Origin: Nocardia sp. NBC_01329
GTDB taxonomy: Bacteria; Actinomycetota; Actinomycetes; Mycobacteriales; Mycobacteriaceae
Length of the DNA stretch: 64,000 nt
Direction: 5' to 3'
NCBI RefSeq assembly: GCF_035956715.1
Contig: NZ_CP108381.1
Coordinates: forward strand, 3,938,001-4,002,000
Each line of letters begins with the position of its first letter. Position 1 is the stretch's first letter. Under the pieces are notes generated by a model, which saw only the letters and a program-made list of their open reading frames with translations, ran no database searches and was not told where the DNA came from. Of the stretch, positions 50,330 through 59,198 are shown piece after piece. The position numbers were made by a program, and so were the translations under genes.

Positions 50330-51292
50330 CTATGGGCGTAAGAGATGGCCCAGCACAGCGAACATGGTCACCGACAGGTGGTAATCGCCGGCTTCGATGC
50401 CCGTTTCGATCGCGTCGACCAGCTCGTCGCGTTCCTGTTCGGTGATCGCCGCGCCGGCCAGCGCGCTACCGCCGACCTCGTCGAACATCGGGCGCGCGGT
50501 CGCCGGGTCGAAGATGACGGCCTCCGAGCCCATATCGTCGATCTCGAATCCGGCGGCGACGAGCAGGCCGCGCAGACCGCGACCGGATCTGGCGTTCGGG
50601 GTGGCCTCCAGCATCGCGGTGATCATCCGGGCGACCACCGCGGTATCACCGGGATGCAGGATCGCGGTCTGCCAGTCGCTGTCGACCAGCACCACCCGGC
50701 CACCCGGTCGCAATACCCGCGCGATCTCCGCCGTGGCCGCGGCCGGATCGTCGAGGTGCTGATAGACACGCTCGCTACGCACGGCGTCGAAGGAATCGTC
50801 GTCGAACGGCAGCCGGTAGGCGTCGGCCTGTACGAATCGGCACCGCACCCCCGCCGCGGTGGCCCGCGCACGGGCCACCGCGAGCATCGAGGGATTCGGT
50901 TCGACCCCGACGGCCTCCCCGTCGGAGCCGACCCGACGCGCCAATTCCAGCACCTCCGAACCGGTCCCCGAACCGATATCGAGGGCCCACTCCCCCGAAT
51001 CGACAGCCAGTACTTCGTGCGCCCAGCGCCGCATCCGCCGGACCCCGGGTAACGCGGCCTGCAGATCCAGCGCGGCGATGAGTACGGCCATCGGGTCGGC
51101 ACCGGGCGTCGCGTCCGCAGCGAGTTCGGCCGCGATGGCGTCCAGGTGGAACGACGGCGTCCGGGCGGGCTGTTCGTGTTCGCTCGGCATGGGTCCCGAC
51201 AGTAGCCGGAGCGCGGCGCCATCCTGCCCTACGACGGCATCGATTCGGTGGAAGTTTGCCATCGCGGGCCGACGGGTGTCGACCGGTTCCAT
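50330..51292 (-). CDS. SAM-dependent class I methyltransferase
   Basis: The roughly 320-residue protein has methyltransferase motif I WALDIGSGTGSEVLELA, motif II acid at GVEPNPSM, CRFVQADAYRLPFDDDSFDAVRSERVYQHL (motifs III-IV) and LRPGGRVVLVDSDW (post-motif). It is UbiE/Methyltransf_11-like. The substrate is unknown. ATG 51292 has GGAG five bases upstream; ATG 51190 is a second candidate that removes 34 variable residues. It is on the same strand as the TetR gene upstream but 203 bases away. Confidence 0.88.
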   Translation of the reverse strand: MEPVDTRRPAMANFHRIDAVVGQDGAALRLLSGPMPSEHEQPARTPSFHLDAIAAELAADATPGADPMAVLIAALDLQAALPGVRRMRRWAHEVLAVDSGEWALDIGSGTGSEVLELARRVGSDGEAVGVEPNPSMLAVARARATAAGVRCRFVQADAYRLPFDDDSFDAVRSERVYQHLDDPAAATAEIARVLRPGGRVVLVDSDWQTAILHPGDTAVVARMITAMLEATPNARSGRGLRGLLVAAGFEIDDMGSEAVIFDPATARPMFDEVGGSALAGAAITEQERDELVDAIETGIEAGDYHLSVTMFAVLGHLLRP

Positions 51293-51494
51293 GGAAGCTC
51301 CCGGCTCGGGACAGCTCGCTTCTCACGGAGTCGGGTGACAGTCCGCTCGACTCGGCCGGGCGGAAGCGGGTGGAGATCCTGGGCCTGAATCCAGCGTCTG
51401 TGGCACGGCGTCAACGGCTTTCGGGTCATCTCACCGGCGGGCACTGAGACGGGCATCGATGAGTCCCACGGCGTGTTCCCGGCACAGGTCGCCC

Positions 51495-52232
51495 TCACCT
51501 ACCTGCTGACCGGGCCCGCGTACCTCCGTCGCCGGATACCTCGTCCGAGCCCGGGATCCGGGCCGCCCGGGCCTCGATCCCGGCGACGATGGTGTCGGCG
51601 ACCAGGCGGGCGTGCCGGCGCATCGCCCGCTCGGATCGGGGGTCGGCAGGAGCCATGCGAGTCGCCAACGGGAGCAGCGCGAAGGGCGCGGTGGCGCCGT
51701 GGGCGATGAGGAAGTGCAGGGTGCGCAGATCGTTACGGTTCAGAATCTTTTGCTGGATCAGCGGTTTCAGCGGTTCGGCGAGCAGCACCAGCATCGGTTC
51801 GATATGCCGGTCGAAGAGATAGGTCAGGCGTGGGCCCTCGATGGCCGATTCCATACTGATCAACCGCACCACATCGGGGTATTCGGCCTGGATTTCGAGA
51901 AAGCGGATGATGCCCGCCCGGAATTCCTCGAGCGGGAGCAGGTCGTCGCGTTCGGGCCGGATCTTCGGCAACGTGACGGCGTTGGCGAAGATCCAGTCCA
52001 CCATCGCGTACCACAGTGCTTCCTTGGTGCCGAAGCGCTGATGGATCAGGTTGTGACTCACTCCGAGTTCCCGATTGACCGCGGCCACCGAAGCCCCGGC
52101 GAAACCCTCGCGCGCGAAAACCCGTAGCGCGACAGTCAGGATCTCATCCGCCGAGGCCGGTGAGTCACCGGCCGGCGGTCGGCCCCGGCCCTTGCGCGGC
52201 ACCTGTGGTTTCGATGCGACCTCTGCGTCCAT
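51495..52232 (-). CDS. TetR-family regulator of the catabolic cluster
   Basis: The 245-residue protein has a basic N-terminus (KGRGRPP), the TetR HTH (ADEILTVALRVFAREGFAGASVAAVNRELGVSHNLIHQRFGTKEALW) and a helical ligand domain. ATG 52232 begins the protein-like sequence. It is divergent from the homogentisate-dioxygenase-like gene across a 142-base spacer with a near-perfect palindrome. It is likely the repressor of the downstream catabolic genes, relieved by a pathway intermediate or CoA ester. Confidence 0.88.
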   Translation of the reverse strand: MDAEVASKPQVPRKGRGRPPAGDSPASADEILTVALRVFAREGFAGASVAAVNRELGVSHNLIHQRFGTKEALWYAMVDWIFANAVTLPKIRPERDDLLPLEEFRAGIIRFLEIQAEYPDVVRLISMESAIEGPRLTYLFDRHIEPMLVLLAEPLKPLIQQKILNRNDLRTLHFLIAHGATAPFALLPLATRMAPADPRSERAMRRHARLVADTIVAGIEARAARIPGSDEVSGDGGTRARSAGR

Positions 52233-52244
52233 GAACTGGATTAT

Positions 52245-52260
52245 ATTGACAGCTATCAAT
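52245..52260. promoter_or_regulatory. TetR operator palindrome
   Basis: ATTGACAGCTATCAAT is a 16-bp palindrome with one mismatched pair, 13 bases upstream of the TetR start and 115 bases before the dioxygenase start. Its position predicts autoregulation plus control of the divergent catabolic genes. Confidence 0.7.
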
Positions 52261-52374
52261 TTCTCTGCGAGGGTGACACCGATCACAAAGCCGCGCGGTG
52301 TGGCGGATCGCGGAGGGGTGCGCCCCGGGCACTGTCCCCGACCGCCGCGCGCCCGACGAGGACGGGAAACTGCT

Positions 52375-53466
52375 ATGGAATCCTTTGTGCACCTGCGGAA
52401 AGGCACCACTCCCGACCGACTGCACGCCGATCTCGACGGCCTCGCGGACGACGAACTGGGGCGCGGCGGATTCACCGGGCGTACCGCCCAGCTGTATCGG
52501 CGCAACGAACCGATGGGCTATCGCGCGCAGGGCCCGCTGGCCCCGGTCGATATTCTCGCCGACGCACTGGATCCCACCGATTCCACCGATCCCGCCGGGT
52601 CGCCGTTGCTGTTGTTCTCCAATGCCGACTGCCGGATCCTGCTGAGCCGGCGCGCGCGGGAGATGCCGTTCTTCGCGCGCTACGTCGACGGCGATCTGCT
52701 CTCGTTCGTGCACAAGGGAACCGGCGTGCTGGAGACCGAGTTCGGACCGATGCGCTACCGCGAGGGCGACTGGGTGTACATCCCGAAGGCGTGCACCTTC
52801 CGCCAGGTCCCCGACAGCGAGTCGACCTGGCTGATGATCGAGGCCACCGAGGAGTTCCGCGTTCCACCGGCCGGTCCGCTCGGCCGGCACTTCCCCTTCG
52901 ATCCCAACCGGATCGTCGTTCCCGAACCGCAGGCCATGGACGACGACGGCCGCGACGAGTACGAAGTACGGCTGGTACACGAGGGCGGGCCGACTTCGCT
53001 GTTCTACAAGCACCATCCACTGGATGTGGTGGGCTGGCAGGGCGATAACTTCCCGTTCACCTTCAATATCGCCGACTACAACGTCATACTCTCCGATACG
53101 GTCCACCTGCCCGCCACCGTGCACCTGTTCATGCAGGCCACCGGCGTGTACGTGATGAACTTCCTACCGAAAAGGGCCGAATCGGCGCCGGGTGCCGAAA
53201 CCATCCCGTGGTACCACCGCAATGCCGACTACGACGAGATCGCGTTCTTCCACGGCGGCGATATGTACGGTGTGCCGATGCCGCCGGGTCTGATCTCCCA
53301 CGCGCCGCAAGGTGTTCACCACGGCGCGCCGGAGAAGATGCGGGAGCGCGCGCGACGCAAACGCGAAGAGATCACCCACATCGGGTGGACCACCATCGCG
53401 GTGGACACCCGGCGCCGGCTCACCCCCTCCCCCGAGGTCATGGCCGGCAATCTCGGCGCGCACTGA
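52375..53466 (+). CDS. Homogentisate 1,2-dioxygenase-family protein
   Basis: The 363-residue cupin-type enzyme matches the homogentisate dioxygenase family: KGTGVLETEFGPMRYREGDWVYIPKACTFR, then PLDVVGWQGDNFPFTFNI (Fe-ligand region) and GVPMPPGLISHAPQGVHHGAPE near the C-terminus. It cleaves the aromatic ring of homogentisate or a relative to give maleylacetoacetate-type products. It is shorter than classical HGD (about 430), like a group seen in actinomycetes. It is the first gene of the putative catabolic operon controlled by the divergent TetR. Confidence 0.85.
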   Translation: MESFVHLRKGTTPDRLHADLDGLADDELGRGGFTGRTAQLYRRNEPMGYRAQGPLAPVDILADALDPTDSTDPAGSPLLLFSNADCRILLSRRAREMPFFARYVDGDLLSFVHKGTGVLETEFGPMRYREGDWVYIPKACTFRQVPDSESTWLMIEATEEFRVPPAGPLGRHFPFDPNRIVVPEPQAMDDDGRDEYEVRLVHEGGPTSLFYKHHPLDVVGWQGDNFPFTFNIADYNVILSDTVHLPATVHLFMQATGVYVMNFLPKRAESAPGAETIPWYHRNADYDEIAFFHGGDMYGVPMPPGLISHAPQGVHHGAPEKMRERARRKREEITHIGWTTIAVDTRRRLTPSPEVMAGNLGAH

Positions 53467-53577
53467 GGGTTCGCCCCCGATCGCGCCCGCGGTCCCGAGC
53501 CCGTTCCGGGCCACCCGCACGACCCGGAACCCGTGGGCACCGCTCAGAAGTACGGAAAGACGAGAGCAGGCAACACG

Positions 53578-54270
53578 ATGCCGCATCATGTCGAACGCGT
53601 CCCGTATGTGGTCGCTTACGCCAACACCTCCGGCACCCGGGACGCTTACGGCGGTCTCACCGAAACGGTCACTCTCGACTCGATCCTGGTGAAACCGAGA
53701 GAGCCCCCGTACGCTCCCGAGTTCGTGGCCCGGTATCGGCAGGCGCAACAGGACCGCAACCGGCGGATCACCACCTGGGTGAAGGAGAAGCTCACGACGA
53801 TCAAGGCCTGCGACCGGCCGCAGGACGAGTTCTGTTTCGTCGTACACGGCACCATGGCCGACCCCACCGTGCTCGATCCCGCGCTCGACCCCAACGACCG
53901 CGAACCCGGTGAGTCCTATCTGGGTGAACCGCAGGAGGTGAACACGGGTGCGTTCGGCCTGGCCCGATTCACCACCCTGCGTAGCTGGCTGTCGCAGTGG
54001 AGTATCGACGATGCGCGCGGTGACGCGGTGGCCTGCGGTCCGGATATCGCGGTGCCCACACTGGTTTTGTACAACGCCGCGGACAATGTGTGCACGCCCT
54101 CGCACGCCCACCACATCTTCGAGGCGCTGGGCTGCGCGGACAAGGAACTGCACGAGATCCCGCGTGCCGACCACTACTACCTGGGTCCGGACCAGCGCGA
54201 ACCGCTGGCGAAGGCGATCGCGCTCGTCGACGACTGGCTGCGGGCCCGCGACCTGGGGCCGAACGACTGA
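53578..54270 (+). CDS. Alpha/beta-hydrolase with an internal deletion of the nucleophile region
   Basis: The 230-residue protein begins like a full hydrolase (YVVAYANTSGTRDAYGGLTETVTLDSILVKP) and then jumps to what is normally the region after the catalytic serine (REPPYAPEFVARYRQAQQDRN). It continues with the typical C-terminal part (FVVHGTMADPTVLDP, VPTLVLYNAADNVCTPSH, IPRADHYYLGPDQRE). About 150 residues carrying the G-x-S-x-G elbow are missing in frame. It probably cannot hydrolyse by the usual mechanism. It lies between the dioxygenase and the CoA-transferase. Confidence 0.7.
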   Translation: MPHHVERVPYVVAYANTSGTRDAYGGLTETVTLDSILVKPREPPYAPEFVARYRQAQQDRNRRITTWVKEKLTTIKACDRPQDEFCFVVHGTMADPTVLDPALDPNDREPGESYLGEPQEVNTGAFGLARFTTLRSWLSQWSIDDARGDAVACGPDIAVPTLVLYNAADNVCTPSHAHHIFEALGCADKELHEIPRADHYYLGPDQREPLAKAIALVDDWLRARDLGPND

Positions 54271-54339
54271 ACAGCCCCCGCCCGGGCGGACCGGCGCCCC
54301 GTCGAATCGAACTTCGACGACCAGGGAGATAATGCCGCG

Positions 54340-55551
54340 ATGGACTCCGCGACAACAGGTGCTCTCGACGGTATCCGGGTACTCGAGATCGGCACGCTGA
54401 TCTCCGGACCTTTCGCCGGCCGCCTGCTGGGTGATATGGGCGCCGAAGTGATCAAACTCGAACCCCCCGACGCCCCCGATCCGTTACGCACCTGGGGTCA
54501 GGCCGAACTCGACGGCCATCATTTCTTCTGGACCGTGCACGCGCGCAACAAGAAAGCCATCACGCTCAACCTGCGCGAGGAACCGGGACGGGAGCTGTTC
54601 CTGGAGCTGGCCGAGCGATCCGACATCATCGTCGAGAATCTGCGCCCCGGCACACTGGAACGGTGGGGTCTCGGTTACGAGGTGCTGCGGCAACGCAACC
54701 GCGGCATCATTCTGGTCCGCGTCTCCGGCTACGGGCAGACCGGACCGGAAGCGGGAAAGGCCGGATACGCCTCGGTCGCCGAGGCGGCCAGCGGACTGCG
54801 CCATATGAACGGTTTTCCCGGCGGACCGCCGCCGCGGCTCGCGCTCTCCCTCGGTGACAGCCTGGCGGGGATGTTCGCCGCCCAGGGCGCACTGGCCGCG
54901 CTGTACCGGCGCACGGTGACCGGTGAAGGGCAGATCGTCGACGCCGCGCTCACCGAAGCCTGTCTCGCGGTCCAGGAATCCACCATCCCCGACTACGACG
55001 TCGGCGGCGTGGTCCGCGGCCCCTCGGGGACCCGGCTCGAAGGTATCGCACCGTCGAACATCTACCAGAGCGCCGACGGCAGCTGGGTGGTGATCGCGGC
55101 CAACCAGGACACGGTGTTCCGCCGGTTGTGCGCGGCGATGGACCGCCCGGAACTGGCCACCGACGAGCGGTTCGCGGATCACCTCGCACGCGGCCGCAAC
55201 CAGGACGAACTCGACGCGATCATCGGAGATTGGGCACAACGGCGGCAGCCCGGGGAGATCATCGCCACCTTGAGCGCGGCCGGGGTGATCAGCGGACCGA
55301 TCAATACGGTCGCCGAGGTCGTCACCGATCCGCAGCTGAACGCTCGTGGCATGATCGCCGATCATTACGACGAGCGCATTCAGCGGAATGTGAAGGGCCC
55401 GGGCGTGATTCCTGTACTCTCCGCCACGCCGGGCTCCATCCGCAGCGCCGGGTCGGTGCGGCCGGGTCAGCACAACGACGAGATCTACAGTGGACTGCTC
55501 GGAAAGTCCGAGACCGAGGTGGAGAAGCTGAGGTCACGGGGGATCGTCTAG
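54340..55551 (+). CDS. Family III CoA-transferase (CaiB/BaiF-type)
   Basis: The 403-residue protein shows LDGIRVLEIGTLISGPFAGRLLGDMGAEVIKLE, NKKAITLNLREEPGRELFLELAERSDIIVENLRPGTLERWGLG, the catalytic Asp region SLGDSLAGM and the GAV-type C-terminal block. It transfers CoA between carboxylates by an Asp-anhydride. The substrate is unknown; the neighbours suggest an aromatic or alicyclic acid. GGGAG lies before ATG 54340. Its TAG stop overlaps the P450 stop in CTAG. Confidence 0.92.
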   Translation: MDSATTGALDGIRVLEIGTLISGPFAGRLLGDMGAEVIKLEPPDAPDPLRTWGQAELDGHHFFWTVHARNKKAITLNLREEPGRELFLELAERSDIIVENLRPGTLERWGLGYEVLRQRNRGIILVRVSGYGQTGPEAGKAGYASVAEAASGLRHMNGFPGGPPPRLALSLGDSLAGMFAAQGALAALYRRTVTGEGQIVDAALTEACLAVQESTIPDYDVGGVVRGPSGTRLEGIAPSNIYQSADGSWVVIAANQDTVFRRLCAAMDRPELATDERFADHLARGRNQDELDAIIGDWAQRRQPGEIIATLSAAGVISGPINTVAEVVTDPQLNARGMIADHYDERIQRNVKGPGVIPVLSATPGSIRSAGSVRPGQHNDEIYSGLLGKSETEVEKLRSRGIV

Positions 55552-56903
55552 ATGACCGGAAGCTCCTCGCGCACACTGGAGCGGACGCGATAGCGAACGA
55601 CGCATGGCGATTCGGGCCACTTCGTGGAGGTACCACTGGAAACCGGCTCCGGCGGCCCGTTCACCAATTCGAGATCGAAGGCGGCCAGCATCCGGGCCAG
55701 AATTATCTGCATCTCCAGTTTGGCGAAATGCACACCCAAACAGCGATGGATCCCGCCGCCGAATCCGATCAGCCGTTGCCGCAGAGCTTTTCCGTTGGGA
55801 TCGCTGTATCGTGCGGGGCGGTAGGTATCGGGCTCCGGATAGTCATCGGCCAAACGGTGCGTCACCCATGGGCTGGTGAAAACATACGTGCCCTCGGGGA
55901 TTCGATAGCCGTCCAGTTCGATATCGGTCGCCGCACGCCGCGCCATGATGTAGGCGACCGGATGCATTCGTTCCGACTCGTACACGCAGTCCTCCAAGAA
56001 GCCCATGCCGCGGGTGGAGGCCATGGTCAACCGGCCGGCGGCCACCGCGGCGTCGGCTTCGGTGCGGGCTCGGGCGAGATCGGTGGGACTGCCGAGCAGA
56101 TCGGCCAGAGTCCAGGACAACGCTCCGGTAGTGGTCTCGTGGCCGGCCCAGGTCAGTAGCAGGATCAGGTTCACGAGAACGTCATCGGGCACCGGCACAC
56201 CCTCTGCGTATTGTGATTCGGCCAGCATCTGCAGGAAATCCGGTGGGTCCAGTGGAGTTTCGCGGCGACGATGGATCATGGCCGTCAGCGACGTTTTCAG
56301 TCTCTTGCCTGCCGATCGGCTGCGAATCAACGAGGGAAGCGGTATCCACTGCGGGACATAGCCCATGCCGCCGGAGAACAGCCGGAAGTCGGTGAAGAAA
56401 TCCTTGACCTCGGTAGCGAAGTTCGGGCCCAGGAAGCTGCGAGCCGCGATTCGCATCACCAATGGACCCAGTTCCGACGTGAGATCGAATTCGCCTGAAT
56501 CGCCCAGTGATTCGATCCATTTCTGGGTTTCGTCATCCATGACGGTGACATAATTTTCCAGCTGCCCACCGCGGAACTTCGGCAGGATGATATCGCGTTG
56601 CCGCTCGTATTCCTCCGGACCTCCGAAGTAGTAGAAATCCTGCGAGAACATATCGGCGAAGAACGGATAAGCACTGTCGATGGCGAGATCCCGATCGGTC
56701 TCCTTGAAGAACCAGCGATTGTGCTCGGCGCCGAGAACCACCACGGCCTGTTCGCCCAGGACCCGAAGACGGAAAAGCAGGCCGTGTTCGCGGTTGCCGC
56801 GCCACAGTAGTCGTTCCGGCGACCGCAGGAATTCCAGCAGATGGCCGACAGCCGGCCTGCTCCTGGAGACGAGTGGCGGTAGCGGAGCAGCAGACGGCGT
56901 CAT
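55548..56903 (-). CDS. Cytochrome P450
   Basis: The 451-residue P450 has the heme-binding FGGGIHRCLGVHFAKLE, the I-helix WAGHETTTG with the oxygen-activating Thr, the ExxR in YESER and a CYP51-like N-terminal region (VVVLGAEHNRWFFKE). It is soluble, and redox partners are not encoded here. Sterol, fatty-acid or xenobiotic hydroxylation is possible. ATG 56903 is the best start. Its stop codon overlaps the convergent CoA-transferase stop, so the two cannot be changed independently. Confidence 0.93.
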   Translation of the reverse strand: MTPSAAPLPPLVSRSRPAVGHLLEFLRSPERLLWRGNREHGLLFRLRVLGEQAVVVLGAEHNRWFFKETDRDLAIDSAYPFFADMFSQDFYYFGGPEEYERQRDIILPKFRGGQLENYVTVMDDETQKWIESLGDSGEFDLTSELGPLVMRIAARSFLGPNFATEVKDFFTDFRLFSGGMGYVPQWIPLPSLIRSRSAGKRLKTSLTAMIHRRRETPLDPPDFLQMLAESQYAEGVPVPDDVLVNLILLLTWAGHETTTGALSWTLADLLGSPTDLARARTEADAAVAAGRLTMASTRGMGFLEDCVYESERMHPVAYIMARRAATDIELDGYRIPEGTYVFTSPWVTHRLADDYPEPDTYRPARYSDPNGKALRQRLIGFGGGIHRCLGVHFAKLEMQIILARMLAAFDLELVNGPPEPVSSGTSTKWPESPCVVRYRVRSSVREELPVI

Positions 56904-56975
56904 GGTGTTCTTGTCCTCGATCCTGTTATCACTGCGAGTCCCGGCCGCGCACGGTTGTCCATCCGTCCGGGCCGA

Positions 56976-56996
56976 GTGTGTGAAACGCTTACACAC
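56976..56996. promoter_or_regulatory. Palindrome upstream of the P450 gene
   Basis: GTGTGT (56976-56981) and ACACAC (56991-56996) are a perfect 6-bp inverted repeat with a 9-base spacer, 73 bases before the P450 start. It resembles a TetR-type operator, but no regulator gene lies adjacent on that side. Confidence 0.5.
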
Positions 56997-56999
56997 GGC

Positions 57000-57821
57000 A
57001 AGTAAGGGATCGTCACCAACCCTGGGAAGATAGATACTTATTCCCATTTGCTACTGATTCGAAAGTGCTCTCGGGAGGCGCGACCGATAATTCACGGTTA
57101 TGGTGAGAGTGAATCCGCCGGCAGTCCCGGTGGTGCGGGCGCGCCAGTTGGACAGGACATTCGCTATGCAGACCTTCCCCGACAAGACCGTAGCGATTAC
57201 CGTTCTCGGAGCTCGGCCCCAAGATGCGCGTCGTCATGGGCGCGACGCTCCGGCATCATCGGTAACACCCGTTGCGAACGATTCATAGCCTGCAGTCGAA
57301 TCCTGCGATTACCCACCGTATTTTCAGGCGCGGAACACCGGGCAGCGTTTTCGAATCGTGACGGCGGCGTCATCGTTTCCTGAAGGACAGGCGAAGTAGG
57401 GTCCGGACCGGAGGAAGCGGTTCCGAGCCGGCGAGCTGCACCAGCAGGACTGCGGCCAGCACGATCCGCACCGAGGTCACCGCAGCCGGAGACCAGCCCG
57501 CTGCCAGCACCGCCACGGCCAGCGGGCGGCGAACTCGCGAACAACACCCACGATGCCGAGCCGAGCCCGGCCGCTCGGGCCCGGCTCGACGTCCCTCCGG
57601 CTTTCTCCGATACGGCCACCCTACGAGCGTGCCGCAGCGATCACCGCCGACCGTCACCGGGCACGCGCCGCGCCGGATTCCGTCGTCGCGGGCCGCGGCA
57701 ATGTCGGAATCCGGCTCTTGTCGAAGGATCTCGGCACCGGACACAGCGGATAGGCGCACGATCGGACCGAACAGCTCCGTTTCCGGGTGGCCACGGCCGC
57801 CCGCTGTGCTCAGGAGGACCC
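57000..57821. other. Gene-poor stretch with remnants
   Basis: Apart from the EamA fragment on the minus strand (57370-57534), I see only short frames with no start support. The sequence keeps high GC and may be decayed coding DNA. It separates the P450 gene from the VOC gene. Confidence 0.5.
57370..57534 (-). pseudogene. EamA-transporter fragment
   Basis: The minus strand reads PLAVAVLAAGWSPAAVTSVRIVLAAVLLVQLAG, the first two membrane helices of an EamA/DMT transporter, before stopping after about 54 residues. The remaining eight helices are missing. It is a truncated remnant. Confidence 0.55.
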
Positions 57822-58202
57822 GTGCTGACCGCACTGCCCATCCGATATGTCGCCGATGTCGAAACATCCCGTCGCTTCTACGCCGGGCTCGGACTGCGAT
57901 CCGGCGACGAGACCGGACTGTCGGTCTGGACCCAGCTCGACGCCGACGCCGGCGCGGTCGGCATTCATGATGCGGCAGTCTCGAAAGGCCGCCCACCGGG
58001 CACGGTGGAATTGGGTTTCGTCACCGATGAACCTCTCGAAACGGTCGCCGCGCGCCTGCGCGCGAACGGATACTCCCCGGAGCTGGTCGAGGAGGATTTC
58101 GGACGCAGTCTCCGGGTCGTCGACCCCGACGGCGTCACGATCCAGATCCAGGAATTGGACACCGAGGTGATGCGCCGCTCGGAGGCCGCGCTCCAGGAGT
58201 AG
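57822..58202 (+). CDS. VOC-superfamily protein
   Basis: The 126-residue protein is one glyoxalase-like VOC module: LPIRYVADVETSRRFYAGLGL, GTVELGFVTDEPLETVAARL and RSLRVVDPDGVTIQIQELD, the last with the usual metal-ligand Glu position. Start GTG 57822 has AGGAGG upstream. It is a single gene, 208 bases before the four-gene nuclease-helicase operon. No evidence ties it to that operon. Confidence 0.82.
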   Translation: MLTALPIRYVADVETSRRFYAGLGLRSGDETGLSVWTQLDADAGAVGIHDAAVSKGRPPGTVELGFVTDEPLETVAARLRANGYSPELVEEDFGRSLRVVDPDGVTIQIQELDTEVMRRSEAALQE

Positions 58203-58409
58203 AAGACGATCGCGGAAGTCCTGCTCGCCACCGATTCCGTTGGCGAGCAGGCCGTGCTTCGGCCCGCACCGGCACGGGAGCCCCGGCACGCTGACATACC
58301 CAGAAGTATGGCGCAGAGCTCTCGGGAAACCCGTCCAGCCGCCCGATATATACCGGCAAATACTGGCATTCACTGGACTTCCCTGGAATTGCCACCTACA
58401 TTCACCCCC

Positions 58410-59198
58410 ATGCCCACCGCCGATGCGCTGGAACAGCGCATAGCCGAATTGCGCGCACAGGTGCGCCGTGCCGCCGGATCCGGAGAACGGACCGCGGCGC
58501 GTCGGCTGCGCGCCGAACTGCGCGCCGCCGAAACAGAGTGGGACGCGGCGGTTCTCGGACCCCCCCGGCCACCGGCCCCGGCCCGGCAGTCCGCGGCGGC
58601 AGTACCGGTCCGTGAGCACGTGCACCGCGCGCTCACACTGCTCTCCGTTCCGGCCGCCCCGAAGCTGGCACTCGCGGTGCACGACGCATTCTTCTCGGGG
58701 GAACTCGTCGCGGCGCGGCTCACCAGCCTGCGCCGCGACGAGGAGCGATCCTTCCGGGCAGCGCCGTACGCCCGGCCGTACTACATCTGCGCCGCCATGA
58801 CCACCGATCTGCTGGCCCCGGCGCGCGGGCTGCTGGCCGTGAGCACCTGGTCGCTGCCGCAGCGTATGGTCGGGCCGTTGAGTCCGCGGGTCGACCTGCT
58901 CACCGGGGCGATCCGGTTGGCCCGGTACATGACCGACCACGGATGTACCTCGGCCGGGCAACGTGTGTTGTGGCAGCTGGCGGTATCCATCCCCGGGGCG
59001 ACGGACGGGAAGACCATCGACCCGGATGTCGTGCTGGCGGCCGCGGAACGCGAACTAGAGGTGCACAGAGAAGACGACACACAGCAGCGGGCCGATGCCG
59101 CGGAGCGAGCGGTGCGGCAACTGGCGGATCCCGCGGCGCAATTGTTCGGTGTTCGGCTCGCGGTAGCCGACCGGCGAGGAGAACGAGGCCTGAGATGA
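58410..59198 (+). CDS. Coiled-coil protein, first gene of the nuclease-helicase operon
   Basis: The 262-residue protein starts with a predicted coiled coil (residues about 5-45: LEQRIAELRAQVRRAAG, then RTAARRLRAELRAAE). It continues with helical sequence including VREHVHRALTLLSVPAAPKLALAVHDAFFSGELVAARLTSLRRDEERSFRAA and RPYYICAAMTTDLLAPARGLLAVSTW. I do not recognise a family. ATG 58410 has no evident ribosome-binding site and may be leaderless. Its stop overlaps the nuclease start (ATGA). Possible roles are a sensor or DNA-binding adaptor for the complex. Confidence 0.7.
   Translation: MPTADALEQRIAELRAQVRRAAGSGERTAARRLRAELRAAETEWDAAVLGPPRPPAPARQSAAAVPVREHVHRALTLLSVPAAPKLALAVHDAFFSGELVAARLTSLRRDEERSFRAAPYARPYYICAAMTTDLLAPARGLLAVSTWSLPQRMVGPLSPRVDLLTGAIRLARYMTDHGCTSAGQRVLWQLAVSIPGATDGKTIDPDVVLAAAERELEVHREDDTQQRADAAERAVRQLADPAAQLFGVRLAVADRRGERGLR

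Noticed and set aside
57048..57300. Possible small gene at 57100-57288
   Set aside because: No start signal, no conserved character and overlapping open frames on the other strand.
58943..59194. Upstream in-frame extension of the Cas4-like nuclease
   Set aside because: It overlaps the end of the coiled-coil gene; ATG 59195 in the ATGA overlap starts sequence with protein-like composition.
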